Source of the DNA: Roseibium algicola
GTDB lineage: Bacteria; Pseudomonadota; Alphaproteobacteria; Rhizobiales; Stappiaceae
DNA: 64,000 nucleotides
Direction of reading: 5' to 3'
NCBI RefSeq assembly: GCF_001999245.1
Contig: NZ_CP019630.1
Span: 682,001-746,000, forward strand
The notes under the pieces were generated by a model, which saw only the letters and a list, made by a program, of their open reading frames with translations, ran no database searches and was not told where the DNA came from. Position numbers and translations under genes: made by a program. Below, piece by piece: positions 1-9,967 of this stretch. Every line of letters starts with the position of its first letter. Position 1 is the stretch's first letter.

Positions 1-1443
<1,443 letters not shown>

Positions 1444-1772
1444 GGGGCTCCGCTTCTCCGCTTTCAAAATCTGATGGGATTCTCAGGAATTCTGCGGCGT
1501 CTTTTAGGGGAAATGGCGCCCGGGGGCAATGGGGGGATTTGCCTGAGAACGACTGGAGAGTTCGTCTCGCAATCAGGCATTAGCTGTGCAATCGCAATTA
1601 GACCTCTTCCTTGGCCAACTTCCAGCCACCTTCGCTTTGGGATAAGTGTCCTTTTCATTTGGCAATTTACAGACCAGCTCCGATTACCAAAGTTTCCAGA
1701 AAGCACGCCGCCCCACTCGCGTTAAACGCCGACCGCTATATTCAGAATTGCAATTACGCCCAAGTACCTGCC

Positions 1773-1935
1773 CGCCCTGTCATTCCGGACAAGTGCAGCT
1801 AGGCTGCACGCCGATCCGGAACCCAGCGTGTCAGCGTGAGCAAAGCGAACACTCAATTTGCCGCGCATGGCGCGACATATCTCTGGATTCCGGATCGGCG
1901 CTCGCCACCTGTCTCACTTGTCCGGAATGAGGGCG
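1773..1935. repeat. Large imperfect palindromic intergenic repeat, copy 1
   Basis: The outer arms CATTCCGGACAAGTG (1781-1795) and CACTTGTCCGGAATG (1915-1929) are exact reverse complements. Inner arms CGCCGATCCGGAA (1809-1821) and TTCCGGATCGGCG (1888-1900) are also exact, so the element can fold as one long stem of about 160 nt. It lies in the 640-bp gene-free stretch between ettA and the dehydrogenase gene, which otherwise shows only non-coding sequence. A related copy is at 38369-38504. It has no ORF; a REP/MITE-like element is the likely class. Confidence 0.75.
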
Positions 1936-2083
1936 GAATACGCCGTTTCACTGATGAAGTGAGCCGAAAGCGCTTCGAGGGTGACGAAATTTGCGTACCA
2001 ACTCTGCCCATTCGGCTCTTTTCTCCCCCAACCGAAGACCTTAAGGTCACCTCACCTTTCTTCATCACCCCACCGGACCTGCC

Positions 2084-3037
2084 ATGACCTCCATCGATAT
2101 TCTGATGCCCCGCCCGATGCTGCCGATCGTTCAGGAGCAGCTTGATGCCGCCTTTACCGTGCACCGGCTCTACGAGGCCGACAATCCGGAAGTGCTGCTG
2201 GCTGAAATCGGCGGGAAAATCCGCGGGGTTGCCATGGCATTCGGGCCGGTCAACGCCGAGTTGCTTGCCAAAATCCCGAACGCGGAAATCGTTTCCAGCT
2301 TTGGCGTCGGGTATGACCACGTCAACACGGACGATTGCCTGGCGGCGAAGGTGATGGTGACCCATACGCCCGATGTGCTGACGGAAGAAGTTGCCGATAC
2401 GGCGGTCGGGCTGATGATCATGACCATCCGCGAATTCGGCCAGGCCGAACAGTGGCTTCGCCAGGGCAATTGGGAAAGCAAGGGGCCCTACAGGCTGACC
2501 GGGGCGACCATGCAGGGGCGCACGCTCGGCATCTTTGGTCTGGGGCGCATCGGCAAGGCGATTGCCAAGCGGGCCGAAGCCTTCGGCATGAAGATCCATT
2601 ACCATGGACGCAGCAAACAGGATGACGTCTCCTACCCCTATCACGCGACGCCGAAGGCGCTGGCTGCCGCTTGCGACACGCTGATGGTGGTGGCGCCTGG
2701 TGGCGCGGAAACGAAACATGCGGTCAATGCGGAGGTGCTGGAAGCACTGGGGCCGGATGGCATCGTCATCAATATCGGCCGGGGCACCGTCATCGACGAG
2801 GCCGCATTGATCGCGGCCCTTGAAAACGGCACGATCTACGGTGCCGGTCTCGACGTCTTCGAGAACGAGCCGCATGTGCCCGAAGCCCTTTTGAAACTGC
2901 CAAGGGTCACCGTACTGCCGCATGTCGGTTCCGCCTCGCAGGCGACCCGCAATGCCATGGGACAGCTCGTGGTCGACAACCTGAAAAGCTGGTTCGAAAC
3001 TGGCAAGGCCATAACGCCAGTGCCGGAAATGCGCTGA
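2084..3037 (+). CDS. D-isomer-specific 2-hydroxyacid dehydrogenase (hydroxypyruvate/glyoxylate reductase-like)
   Basis: NAD(P)-dependent cytosolic reductase of 2-keto acids, 317 residues, the normal length for the family. The Rossmann dinucleotide motif GLGRIGKAIAKR sits near residue 150. The catalytic Arg lies in INIGRGTVIDE, the Glu in GLDVFENEPHVPE and the His in LPHVGSAS, in the family order. The start ATG at 2084 directly precedes TSIDILMPRPM. Glyoxylate/hydroxypyruvate reductase is the most likely substrate class, but the exact keto acid cannot be read from sequence. It is a single gene with no operon partner. Confidence 0.88.
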   Translation: MTSIDILMPRPMLPIVQEQLDAAFTVHRLYEADNPEVLLAEIGGKIRGVAMAFGPVNAELLAKIPNAEIVSSFGVGYDHVNTDDCLAAKVMVTHTPDVLTEEVADTAVGLMIMTIREFGQAEQWLRQGNWESKGPYRLTGATMQGRTLGIFGLGRIGKAIAKRAEAFGMKIHYHGRSKQDDVSYPYHATPKALAAACDTLMVVAPGGAETKHAVNAEVLEALGPDGIVINIGRGTVIDEAALIAALENGTIYGAGLDVFENEPHVPEALLKLPRVTVLPHVGSASQATRNAMGQLVVDNLKSWFETGKAITPVPEMR

Positions 3038-3477
3038 GATCGAGGGCATGCCAGGGCTGCTTGGCAGCCCGACCCGATTCTTTTCCCGGCTCAGTATTTG
3101 ACACGCCCGACTTGCGCCATAGGTTTATGGATCAAGCGCATCCTTTCTACTTGCGATGCGCTTACCCGATAGGCGTGGATCCATCAGACCACATAAACCA
3201 CGCCGGGATGCAGACTGGGAACGGCTGGTGAACCAAAAGACGAATGCGTTCAGAAGCCTACTCAACACCGGCTGTTCGCCCGGATCCGTCAGCGGGTCCA
3301 GTTTGCCTGCGGAAGTGGCCCGTTTGCTCGGGGTACCTCGCAACGGCAGAAGACGACATCCCAGGTCGCAGAAGGTGGCTGGCGACGTAACCTCCGCCAG
3401 CACCCTGGGCCGGCCCCTTCCGGGCCGGTCCGCATCGAAACACCTGTTGCTGAGGAAAGGCCCAAAACTGAACCTTC
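3038..3477. other. Gene-free stretch, 440 bp
   Basis: Apart from the stem-loop at 3054-3070 I see no convincing coding frame. Open frames here have arginine/serine-rich composition and no recognisable domain. A GC-rich inverted stretch around 3398-3424 (GGGCCGGCC / GGGCCGG) could form a hairpin after the minus-strand gene at 3478-3831, but it lacks a T run. Confidence 0.5.
3054..3084 (+). terminator. Possible Rho-independent terminator after the dehydrogenase gene
   Basis: Stem GGGCTGC (3054-3060) pairs with GCAGCCC (3064-3070) over a 3-nt loop. It is followed by a loose T-rich tract ending TTCTTTT about 9 nt later. The position, 17 bp after the stop codon, suits a terminator; the spaced T tract weakens it. 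Confidence 0.45.
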
Positions 3478-3831
3478 TCATTCCTCTGCTCTGGCCGGGC
3501 ACCTGAACGGTGTAAAGGTGCTGCCCATGTTTGCGCTGACGGTCATCATCGTCAGAATGTCGGCAAAGGCGAATTCGGCGGGTGTTTTCGGACAAACGGC
3601 TTTCGCCGCGAAACAACCCCCTTCGATAAAGGCATCATGTTCGGCAACGAAACCGGGCCGCATTTGCGAACGACTGACATTTTCGAACGCCACTCGGACG
3701 ATCTCCTGATAGTAGGCGCATCTTCTGGCGCGCTTTTGTTCGCGTGTTTCCTCGGCAGATGCCTGGGAAAAAACGGCTGCTACCGCGACAAGCGCCAACG
3801 GCAGGGCAAACAAGGTTCTTGGAACGGACAA
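3478..3831 (-). CDS. Small secreted protein of unknown function
   Basis: 117 residues. The first 26 or so form a classical signal peptide (MSVPRTLFALPLALVAVAAVF then an Ala-rich cleavage site before EETREQK), so the product is probably periplasmic. The mature part has four Cys (CAYYQE, GGCFAAKAVCP, PFRC), which could form two disulfides, and a striking ADILTMMTVSANMGSTF stretch. I recognise no family. It lies 83 bp downstream of the beta-lactamase gene on the same strand and could be cotranscribed with it. The coding call rests on the clean signal peptide and length. Confidence 0.65.
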   Translation of the reverse strand: MSVPRTLFALPLALVAVAAVFSQASAEETREQKRARRCAYYQEIVRVAFENVSRSQMRPGFVAEHDAFIEGGCFAAKAVCPKTPAEFAFADILTMMTVSANMGSTFTPFRCPARAEE

Positions 3832-3914
3832 GGCTGACTCCGTCGGAAGCGGCAGGACATTTCCAGAGGCGGAGGTGCCCGGGCGAATGAAGGGATCCGC
3901 CCGGACAAGAAAAC

Positions 3915-4811
3915 TCAGTCGTGGAGACTTTCGGCAAGTGCGGCTGCGATATCGGCAATCGCCTTGTTGCGGTCGTCAAAAGAAGCGTCAGTCTGCGTGA
4001 TGTAGACCGCGATCACGACGGGCTCCCTGTCGTCAGGCCAGATCACGCCAATGTTGTTGCGCGAGCCATTGGCCCCAGCCCCGGTCTTGTCGGCGACCGG
4101 CCATTCTTCCGGCAGCCCGGCACGCAGGGTCGCGTTGCCCACCTTGTTGTCCAGCAGCCAGCCTGTCAGCTGGACTCTGGCGGTGGACGAAAGGGCATCG
4201 CCCAGAACCAGTTTCTGCAAAGTGGCAACCGCTGCCGCCGGGGTGGTGGTGTCACGGGCATCGCCCGGCCGGCCTTCATTGAGACCCGGCTCCGTCCGGT
4301 CCAGCCGGGTGATGGTGTCGCCAATGCCGCGAAGGTAATCCGTCAGTCCTGCCGGTCCACCGACAGCTTCCAGCACGAGATTGGCAGCAGCATTGTCACT
4401 GATCGCAACGGCCGCTTCACACAGTTCCAGATAGGTCATGCCACCGGAGCCGACCTTTTTCTCGGTAACCGGCGAATAGGAGACAAGGTCTTGCGAGCGG
4501 ATCCTCACGCGGCGTTCCGGCTGGACCTCACCCTGCTCGCCCTTTTCCAGAAGGGCGGCACACAAAAAGGCCTTGAAGGTGCTGTTGAGCGGAAAACGCT
4601 CGTCGGCGCGGTGGGTCCAGGTCTTGCCGGTTTCCGTATCCAGCACCGCAACCCCGATCCGGGCAGACAGTCGGCTCTCGGCACTGGTGACGGTTTTCTC
4701 AAGTGGCGCGGGATCGAACCCGGCGGCGTGTGCCAATCCGGAAATCGCCGGAAACCCGGCAAAAAGGGCAAGGGAAAGCGTCAACGCGCTACGGCGTGTC
4801 CAGAGTTTCAT
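3915..4811 (-). CDS. Class A beta-lactamase
   Basis: Periplasmic serine beta-lactamase that hydrolyses beta-lactam rings, 298 residues from the chosen start. Catalytic motifs are all present: S77-TF-K80 (Ambler 70-73), S138-D-N140 (130-132), E174 in EPGLN (166-170) and K242-TG (234-236). The ATG at 4809-4811 follows GGAG at a good distance, and the more upstream in-frame extension lacks signal character. The leader MKLWTRRSALTLSLALFAGF has an RR pair in a Tat-like setting, so Tat export is possible as for some class A enzymes. It is divergent from an AmpR-like regulator, the classic inducible bla arrangement. Hydrolysis spectrum cannot be inferred. Confidence 0.93.
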   Translation of the reverse strand: MKLWTRRSALTLSLALFAGFPAISGLAHAAGFDPAPLEKTVTSAESRLSARIGVAVLDTETGKTWTHRADERFPLNSTFKAFLCAALLEKGEQGEVQPERRVRIRSQDLVSYSPVTEKKVGSGGMTYLELCEAAVAISDNAAANLVLEAVGGPAGLTDYLRGIGDTITRLDRTEPGLNEGRPGDARDTTTPAAAVATLQKLVLGDALSSTARVQLTGWLLDNKVGNATLRAGLPEEWPVADKTGAGANGSRNNIGVIWPDDREPVVIAVYITQTDASFDDRNKAIADIAAALAESLHD

Positions 4812-4975
4812 CTTCAACTCCAATGATGAATACAAACAGCCCGAACCGGTGTGGTGTGTCGCCCCCCGCACCATTCGTTTTCGGGACACCGCGACAGTGC
4901 CGCCGCCTCAGATATAACGCAAATGATGAATACTGAGGTTAGACATGAGTAAAACTTGGCCTAAGTTGGATCCGG
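4812..4975. promoter_or_regulatory. Divergent bla/ampR-like control region with two 12-bp direct repeats
   Basis: This 164-bp region must hold both divergent promoters. AATGATGAATAC occurs exactly twice, at 4822-4833 and 4922-4933, exactly 100 bp apart. The first ends close to the bla ribosome binding site and the second sits 42 bp before the regulator start. LysR-type regulators typically bind T-N11-A sites in such intergenic regions; that these repeats are the binding sites is inference. Confidence 0.6.
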
Positions 4976-5845
4976 ATGGACGTCTCGAAACTTCCGCTCA
5001 ATGCCTTGAGAGCCTTTGAAGCCTCTGCAAGGCTCTGCAGCTTTACACGCGCCGGCCTGGAACTACGGGTGTCGCAGACTGCCGTCAGCCACCAGGTGAA
5101 GGCGCTGGAGGACGTGTTGCAGGTGTCGCTGTTCGAGCGCCTTCCGCGCGGCGTTGCCCTGACGGACGAAGGACTGGCGCTGCTACCTGTACTGAGCGAC
5201 GCCTTTCGGCGGATGAGCGATGCGCTCAGCCGGTTCGAGGATGGCAACTACCGGGAGGTGCTGACGGTCGGCGCAGTCGCCACTTTCGCGACCGGCTGGC
5301 TGTTGCCACGCCTTTCCGGCTTTGCCAGGGCCCATCCGCAGATCGATCTGCGGCTGAAAACCAACAACAACCGCGCGGACATTCTTGCAGATGGTCTCGA
5401 CTGTTTCCTGCGCTTCGGCGACGGGGCCTGGCATGCCACCAACGCGGTCAAGCTGATGGACGCCCCGCTATCGCCTATCTGTTCGCCAGGAACCGCTGCC
5501 CGGCTATCCAAGCCTGAAGACCTTGTGCACGAGCCTCTGCTGAGATCCTACAGGTTGGATGAATGGGCCATGTGGTTCCAGGGAGCGAAACTGCCGCCAC
5601 CACGGGCGCGTGGCTGGATGTTCGACAGTTCTCTTGCGATGGTTGAAGCCGTCACGCAGGGCGCAGGCGTCGCACTGGTGCCGACAGCGATGTTCAGCCG
5701 CCCCCTCGCGTCCGGCGCGATCGTGCAGCCTTTCCAGACCAGTGTCCTGACGGGAAGCTACTGGCTGACCTGGCTGAAGTCGCGGGAGGAGACCAGCGCC
5801 ATGCAGAAGTTCCGCTTGTGGATGCTGGAGACCGTTGCGGAGTAA
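4976..5845 (+). CDS. ampR: LysR-family regulator, AmpR-like, of the divergent beta-lactamase
   Basis: DNA-binding regulator of 289 residues. The N-terminal winged HTH (PLNALRAFEASARLCSFTRAG, then VSQTAVSHQVKALE) closely resembles AmpR/GcvA-type regulators. The effector domain keeps AmpR-like stretches such as LLPVLSDAFRRM, VGAVATFATGWLLPRL and DGAWHAT. In known systems AmpR senses cell-wall muropeptides and induces the adjacent lactamase. The divergent bla neighbour is the strongest functional argument. GcvA-like regulators share this fold, so the inducer is inferred, not seen. Confidence 0.85.
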   Translation: MDVSKLPLNALRAFEASARLCSFTRAGLELRVSQTAVSHQVKALEDVLQVSLFERLPRGVALTDEGLALLPVLSDAFRRMSDALSRFEDGNYREVLTVGAVATFATGWLLPRLSGFARAHPQIDLRLKTNNNRADILADGLDCFLRFGDGAWHATNAVKLMDAPLSPICSPGTAARLSKPEDLVHEPLLRSYRLDEWAMWFQGAKLPPPRARGWMFDSSLAMVEAVTQGAGVALVPTAMFSRPLASGAIVQPFQTSVLTGSYWLTWLKSREETSAMQKFRLWMLETVAE

Positions 5846-5863
5846 AGGAGGCAATCGCCCACC

Positions 5864-6589
5864 TCAAGGCTTTCGCCCCTTCACCATTTCGCGTTTGCCG
5901 GCGAAGCCTTCAGCCTTTTCAATCTCGAACCCGGCAGCCTGAAGATTGCGGCGAACCCAGCCGGCAGCCGTGTAAGTTGCCAGTGTTCCGCCATGGGCCG
6001 TCAGGTCAGCCGCCACCTTCAGAAGGTCCGCGTCCCAGAGTTCCGGATTGCGGGCCGGGCTGAAACCGTCGAGATACCAGGCATCAATGGGGGCAATTGC
6101 CGGTTCTCCTCCCTCGCCCTCACCTGCCATTCCGGCGTTCAGCTCACCGATCAGCTCACGCGCATCGCCAATGCCGATCTGGAGGTTGGCTCCGGCAATT
6201 TTCAGGCTGTTCCAACCCGGCACAGGCGACCAGGCCTGCAGCAGCTCTTCTGCCAGCGGGGCCAGTTCGGGAAAGGCCGCAAGGGCTCGTGCCAGCTGCT
6301 CTCCCGTCATCGGGAACAGTTCGAAGGTCAGGAAGGTCAGGTCCGGCCGATTGGTCCTTTCCTGCCATGCCGCAAGGGTGGTGAGGAAATTGAGGCCTGT
6401 CCCGAAGCCGAACTCTGCAATGGTAAAACGCTCGCAGCCATCGAACCGGCCAGGCAAACCGTTTCCTTGCAGAAACACATGACGCGTTTCCGCAAGCCCC
6501 CCGGCCTTGGAAAAATACGTGTCGTTGAAGCCTTCAGCCCGGGGCACATCGCCCTGCAGCCATTCCAGATCCGGTGCCTTGATGGACAT
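5864..6589 (-). CDS. mnmD: tRNA 5-methylaminomethyl-2-thiouridine methyltransferase, MnmD/MnmC1-type
   Basis: SAM-dependent methyltransferase that would complete the mnm5s2U34 modification of tRNA. The SAM loop is AEFGFGTGLNFLTTL, and the YLDGFSPARNPELWD signature typical of MnmC N-terminal domains follows. The C-terminal VRRNLQAAGFEIEKAEGF is also typical. I use the ATG at 6589 (AAGGAAA upstream) rather than the GTG at 6616, giving 241 residues. The MTase is a free-standing protein here, while the oxidase-like half is encoded divergently at 6694. Confidence 0.87.
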   Translation of the reverse strand: MSIKAPDLEWLQGDVPRAEGFNDTYFSKAGGLAETRHVFLQGNGLPGRFDGCERFTIAEFGFGTGLNFLTTLAAWQERTNRPDLTFLTFELFPMTGEQLARALAAFPELAPLAEELLQAWSPVPGWNSLKIAGANLQIGIGDARELIGELNAGMAGEGEGGEPAIAPIDAWYLDGFSPARNPELWDADLLKVAADLTAHGGTLATYTAAGWVRRNLQAAGFEIEKAEGFAGKREMVKGRKP

Positions 6590-6693
6590 GATCTTGAGGT
6601 TTCCTTCGGGGCGCACCCATCAGCCTTTGCCATTTGCAACGCGTTCTCATAAGAGAGCCGGCAGGATCAATCAATCTCAAAGGACCCCTCCCC

Positions 6694-7854
6694 ATGGCAG
6701 CAACCGACGCCGAAACTTTCGATGTTGCCATTGCCGGAGCCGGTATTTTCGGCCTCGCTGTTGCCCGGGCAGCGATCGAGGCCGGACTGAAGGTGGTCGT
6801 TCTGGAGAAAAGCCACGTCGGCGCCGGATCCAGTGGAGGTGTGCTGGGGGCGTTGATGCCGCACATGCCGGCACGCTGGAACCCCAAGAAGGAATTCCAG
6901 TTCCAGGCCCTGCTGTGTCTGGAAGACCGCATCCGCCAACTGGAAAGCCAAACAGGGCTTTCCTGCGGCTATCACCGCTGTGGACGCATCCTGCCGCTGA
7001 CGACAACCGACAAGCTGGAGCACCATCTGGAGCGGGCGGAAGAAAGCAAGCTGCGCTGGCAACCTCAGGAGACCGGGTTTACCTATGTGGTTGAACCTGC
7101 CGGAAGCCGGTCTGACTGGCTGGACGCGAATGCCGCTCCCTTCGGCATCGTCTATGAAACCCTTGCCGCGCGGATCTCCCCGAGGGCTTATCTGGCAAGC
7201 CTTGCCAGCTTCGTCCGCCAGAACGGCAGCCTGCGGGAAGGCGTTGAAGCGGTCGGTTATGACGATGCAACGCAAACCGTTCTGCTCGCCGACGGGCAGA
7301 CCTCGATTCAGACACGGCAATTCGTCGTTTCAGGAGGATTTGCGGCTTTCGACCTGATCGAGACGCTGACCTGCGAACGCATCGGACGTGGAGAGAAAGG
7401 CCAGGCCCTTGTGCTGGAAGGCAAGGGACTGGAAGACAGGCCAGCGATCTATTGCGACGGGCTTTACGTCGTGCCGCACGACGACGGTACCGTCGCCATT
7501 GGCAGCACATCCGACCGGGAATTTGAAGACGCCACCCCCTCTCCAGCCCGTTCAGCCGAACTGCTGGAACGCGCCACCGCCTTTTGTCCGCTATTGAAGG
7601 GCCGCGAGGTTCTTTCCGACTGGGCCGGCATCCGGCCCCGCAATCACAGGCGGGACCCGCTGGCTGGAAAACTGCCTGGCTTTGACACCGCCTTCGCGGC
7701 AACAGGCGGCTTCAAGATTTCCTTCGGCATTGCACATCTGATAGCGGAGGCCCTGGTGGCGGAGATGACTGGCAGAGAACCTGTTGTTCCTCTGCCAGAG
7801 ACATTCCGCCCGGCACACCACTTCGGCAGCGGCAGACTGGACGCAGATCGCTAA
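6694..7854 (+). CDS. FAD-dependent oxidoreductase, MnmC2-like
   Basis: DAO-superfamily flavoprotein of 386 residues. The FAD Rossmann motif AIAGAGIFGLAVARAAIEAG is at the N-terminus, with GAGSSGGVLGALMPHMP following. The C-terminal FAD-binding stretch is DWAGIRPRNHRRDPLAGKLPGF then ATGGFKISFGIAHL. The gene is divergent from mnmD, and in many bacteria the two domains are fused as MnmC. Conversion of cmnm5U to nm5U in tRNA is therefore the favoured role; a D-amino-acid or glycine oxidase-like activity is the alternative. The start at 6694 was chosen because AAAGGA precedes it and the upstream 20 residues look non-native. Confidence 0.75.
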   Translation: MAATDAETFDVAIAGAGIFGLAVARAAIEAGLKVVVLEKSHVGAGSSGGVLGALMPHMPARWNPKKEFQFQALLCLEDRIRQLESQTGLSCGYHRCGRILPLTTTDKLEHHLERAEESKLRWQPQETGFTYVVEPAGSRSDWLDANAAPFGIVYETLAARISPRAYLASLASFVRQNGSLREGVEAVGYDDATQTVLLADGQTSIQTRQFVVSGGFAAFDLIETLTCERIGRGEKGQALVLEGKGLEDRPAIYCDGLYVVPHDDGTVAIGSTSDREFEDATPSPARSAELLERATAFCPLLKGREVLSDWAGIRPRNHRRDPLAGKLPGFDTAFAATGGFKISFGIAHLIAEALVAEMTGREPVVPLPETFRPAHHFGSGRLDADR

Positions 7855-8425
7855 ATGAGCTCACGTTCACGCATTCGCCGACCGCAGAAGCCGACGGCGC
7901 GCATGCAATGAAAGGTTGTATTTGCGATTGCAGATGATGTGACAGGGCCGCGAACTTGACGCGGTTCGTTCAATCACAATCGGTTTACGCACCTGCTGCC
8001 TAGATGGCAGCAACCACCGCGTAAAGACCGTAAAGGCTGAGCGAAATCGTCCCCCAGAACAGGAGATTTTTCGCCACCAAAAATGGCAAATTCATAGACC
8101 CACCCTGATGAGCTGCATAGTCAGCCTGCTTCCTCCTCTCCACCCCAGAGGATTCAACTTCATTTCCGGCTGTAGCTGCTCTCGCCATTTCGGCAATCCT
8201 TGAACGACTTAACCAATGGCCAACTGGAACCCATTTCCATCGGCCACACACAGTACCGTTTACGTCGTAAATGGTTAAAACCCGTTTAAGATTAACATGA
8301 ATCTTTTCTTAATTTACAGCACAATGAAATTGTTGATATGCACAAATTATGGCCCGGCCCGCGCAGCTCTTGCGCGTCCCTCCCTGCCGGTCTTGTTTGA
8401 TCCGACCTGAAGAAAGCCCTGCAGC
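7855..8425. other. Long intergenic stretch, 571 bp
   Basis: Apart from the possible 31-codon membrane ORF at 8000-8095, I see no convincing gene. The part before ybaK (8270-8340) is AT-rich (TTTAAGATTAACATGAATC region) and is the likely ybaK promoter area. Confidence 0.5.
8000..8095 (-). CDS. Possible 31-residue single-pass membrane protein
   Basis: The frame from the ATG at 8095 encodes MNLPFLVAKNLLFWG followed by a hydrophobic helix ending LYGLYAVVAAI, 31 residues in all. A GGGTGGG tract lies just upstream as a possible ribosome binding site. The frame is open further upstream, but that part is hydrophilic and unconvincing. No family recognised; the call rests only on the RBS and the clean hydrophobic segment. 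Confidence 0.35.
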   Translation of the reverse strand: MNLPFLVAKNLLFWGTISLSLYGLYAVVAAI

Positions 8426-8911
8426 ATGAGCCTTGAAAGCGTACGCAACCACCTTGCCAGTGCGGCCCCCGAACTTGAAGTCATCGTGACGGAAGACAGC
8501 AGTGCCACGGTCGACCTTGCCGCCAAGGCACATGGGGTCGAGCCCGGTCAGATTGCCAAGACGTTGTCGTTTCAGCTCAAGGACAAGATCTTTCTGGTGG
8601 TTGCCCGCGGCGATGCCCGCATGGACAACAAGAAGGCGAAAGCAACCTTTGGTGGCAAGGTGAAGATGTTGGGCCTTGATGAAGTGGAAACGCTGACGGG
8701 ACACCCCGTCGGCGGCGTATGCCCATTCGGCCTGGCCCAGCCGTTGCCTGTCTACTGTGATGTCTCGCTGAAGGAATATAACGTGGTCATTCCCGCCGCC
8801 GGCGCGACCAATGCCGCTGTCAGGATCACACCGGAGCGCATGGCGGAAATCACCGGTGCGGAATGGGTGGATGTCTGCCAGCCGCCGCAGGATGCGTCGC
8901 CGCAGGCATAG
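8426..8911 (+). CDS. ybaK: YbaK/EbsC-family aminoacyl-tRNA deacylase
   Basis: 161-residue cytosolic editing protein, most likely hydrolysing Cys-tRNA(Pro). The family hallmarks are the early QIAKTLSFQLKDK with its invariant Lys, RMDNKKAKATFGGKVKML and the GHPVGGVCPFGL loop. Length and order are normal. It converges on the epimerase gene at 8954 with 42 bp between stops. Confidence 0.88.
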   Translation: MSLESVRNHLASAAPELEVIVTEDSSATVDLAAKAHGVEPGQIAKTLSFQLKDKIFLVVARGDARMDNKKAKATFGGKVKMLGLDEVETLTGHPVGGVCPFGLAQPLPVYCDVSLKEYNVVIPAAGATNAAVRITPERMAEITGAEWVDVCQPPQDASPQA

Positions 8912-8953
8912 GAGCCACATGAAGCCAGACCTTCGTCCGGTGTCTGCCAGGTG

Positions 8954-9967
8954 TTACGACCGGTAATAGTCCCGGTACCATTCGACGAACCTGGCAACGC
9001 CTTCCTGCACTGTGGTCTTCGGTCGGTACCCCGTGAGGCTTTGCAGCAGATCCGCATTGGCCCAGGTCGCCGGAACATCTCCGGCCTGGATCGGCATGAG
9101 ATTGCGTTCGGCGGTCCGGCCCGTAGCTGCTTCAATGGCTTCGATGAACTCGGTCAGCTGAACGCAGGTCGAGTTGCCGATGTTGACCACTCGCCAGGGA
9201 GCAACCGGCGAAAGGCTGTCGCCTTCCTTCACCCCTTCTCCCTCGGCCGGGCGAACAGGCACTGCGTCCATCAGCAGCCGGATGCCTTCGACGAGATCTT
9301 CCACATAGGTGAAGTCCCGTTTCATGTCGCCGTAGTTATAGACGTCGATCGGCTTGCCTTCGAGGATCGCCTTGGTGAACTTGAAGAGAGCCATGTCGGG
9401 CCGTCCCCAGGGACCGTAGACGGTGAAGAAGCGGAACATCGTCACCGGAAGGTCGTAGAGATGGGCATAGGAATGCGCCATCGACTCTGTTGCCTTCTTC
9501 GTCGCCGCGTAGAACGACATCTGGTGGTCGGCCTTGTCGGTCTCCGCATAGGGCATTTCGGTGTTGGCGCCATAGGCGGACGACGTGGACGCCAGCAGCA
9601 TGTGTTCCGGCGGAAAGGCTCTGGCTGCCTCGAGCAGCTCGAACGTTCCGCAGATATTGCTTTCCAGGTAGGAGCGCGGCGCTTCGATGGAATAGCGGAC
9701 ACCGGCCTGCGCTGCCAGATGAATGACAAAATCCGGCCGCTCCGTACGGAACAGGGACATCAGCAGGTCCGGCGCCTCAACGCGGTCGTTCACCGGCTTG
9801 AAATGCTCGTTCTGCATCAGCATCTGCTGCCGGCGTTCCTTCAGGCGGACATCGTAGTAATCCGTCATGGCATCGAGGCCGATCACCCGAAAGCCATCCT
9901 TCAGCAGTCGGGTACACAGGTAAAAGCCGATAAACCCCGCAGAGCCGGTCACCAGAACGGTTTTCAT
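8954..9967 (-). CDS. NAD-dependent nucleotide-sugar epimerase, UDP-glucuronate 4-epimerase-like
   Basis: Extended short-chain dehydrogenase of 337 residues. GSAGFIGFYLCTRLL is the NAD-binding GxxGxxG motif, DAMTDYYDVRLKERR is the UDP-glucuronate epimerase-type stretch, and FYAATKKATE holds the YxxxK catalytic pair. VYGPWGRPDMALFKF is typical of the LspL/CapI group that makes UDP-galacturonate for surface polysaccharide. It lies beside the sulfate-activation genes on the same strand, though separated by a terminator, so a role in (sulfated) polysaccharide is possible but not shown. Confidence 0.85.
   Translation of the reverse strand: MKTVLVTGSAGFIGFYLCTRLLKDGFRVIGLDAMTDYYDVRLKERRQQMLMQNEHFKPVNDRVEAPDLLMSLFRTERPDFVIHLAAQAGVRYSIEAPRSYLESNICGTFELLEAARAFPPEHMLLASTSSAYGANTEMPYAETDKADHQMSFYAATKKATESMAHSYAHLYDLPVTMFRFFTVYGPWGRPDMALFKFTKAILEGKPIDVYNYGDMKRDFTYVEDLVEGIRLLMDAVPVRPAEGEGVKEGDSLSPVAPWRVVNIGNSTCVQLTEFIEAIEAATGRTAERNLMPIQAGDVPATWANADLLQSLTGYRPKTTVQEGVARFVEWYRDYYRS

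Noticed and set aside
3125..3616. 163-codon minus-strand frame
   Set aside because: It overlaps the better supported secreted-protein gene in another frame, has Arg/Ser-rich random composition and no start signal.
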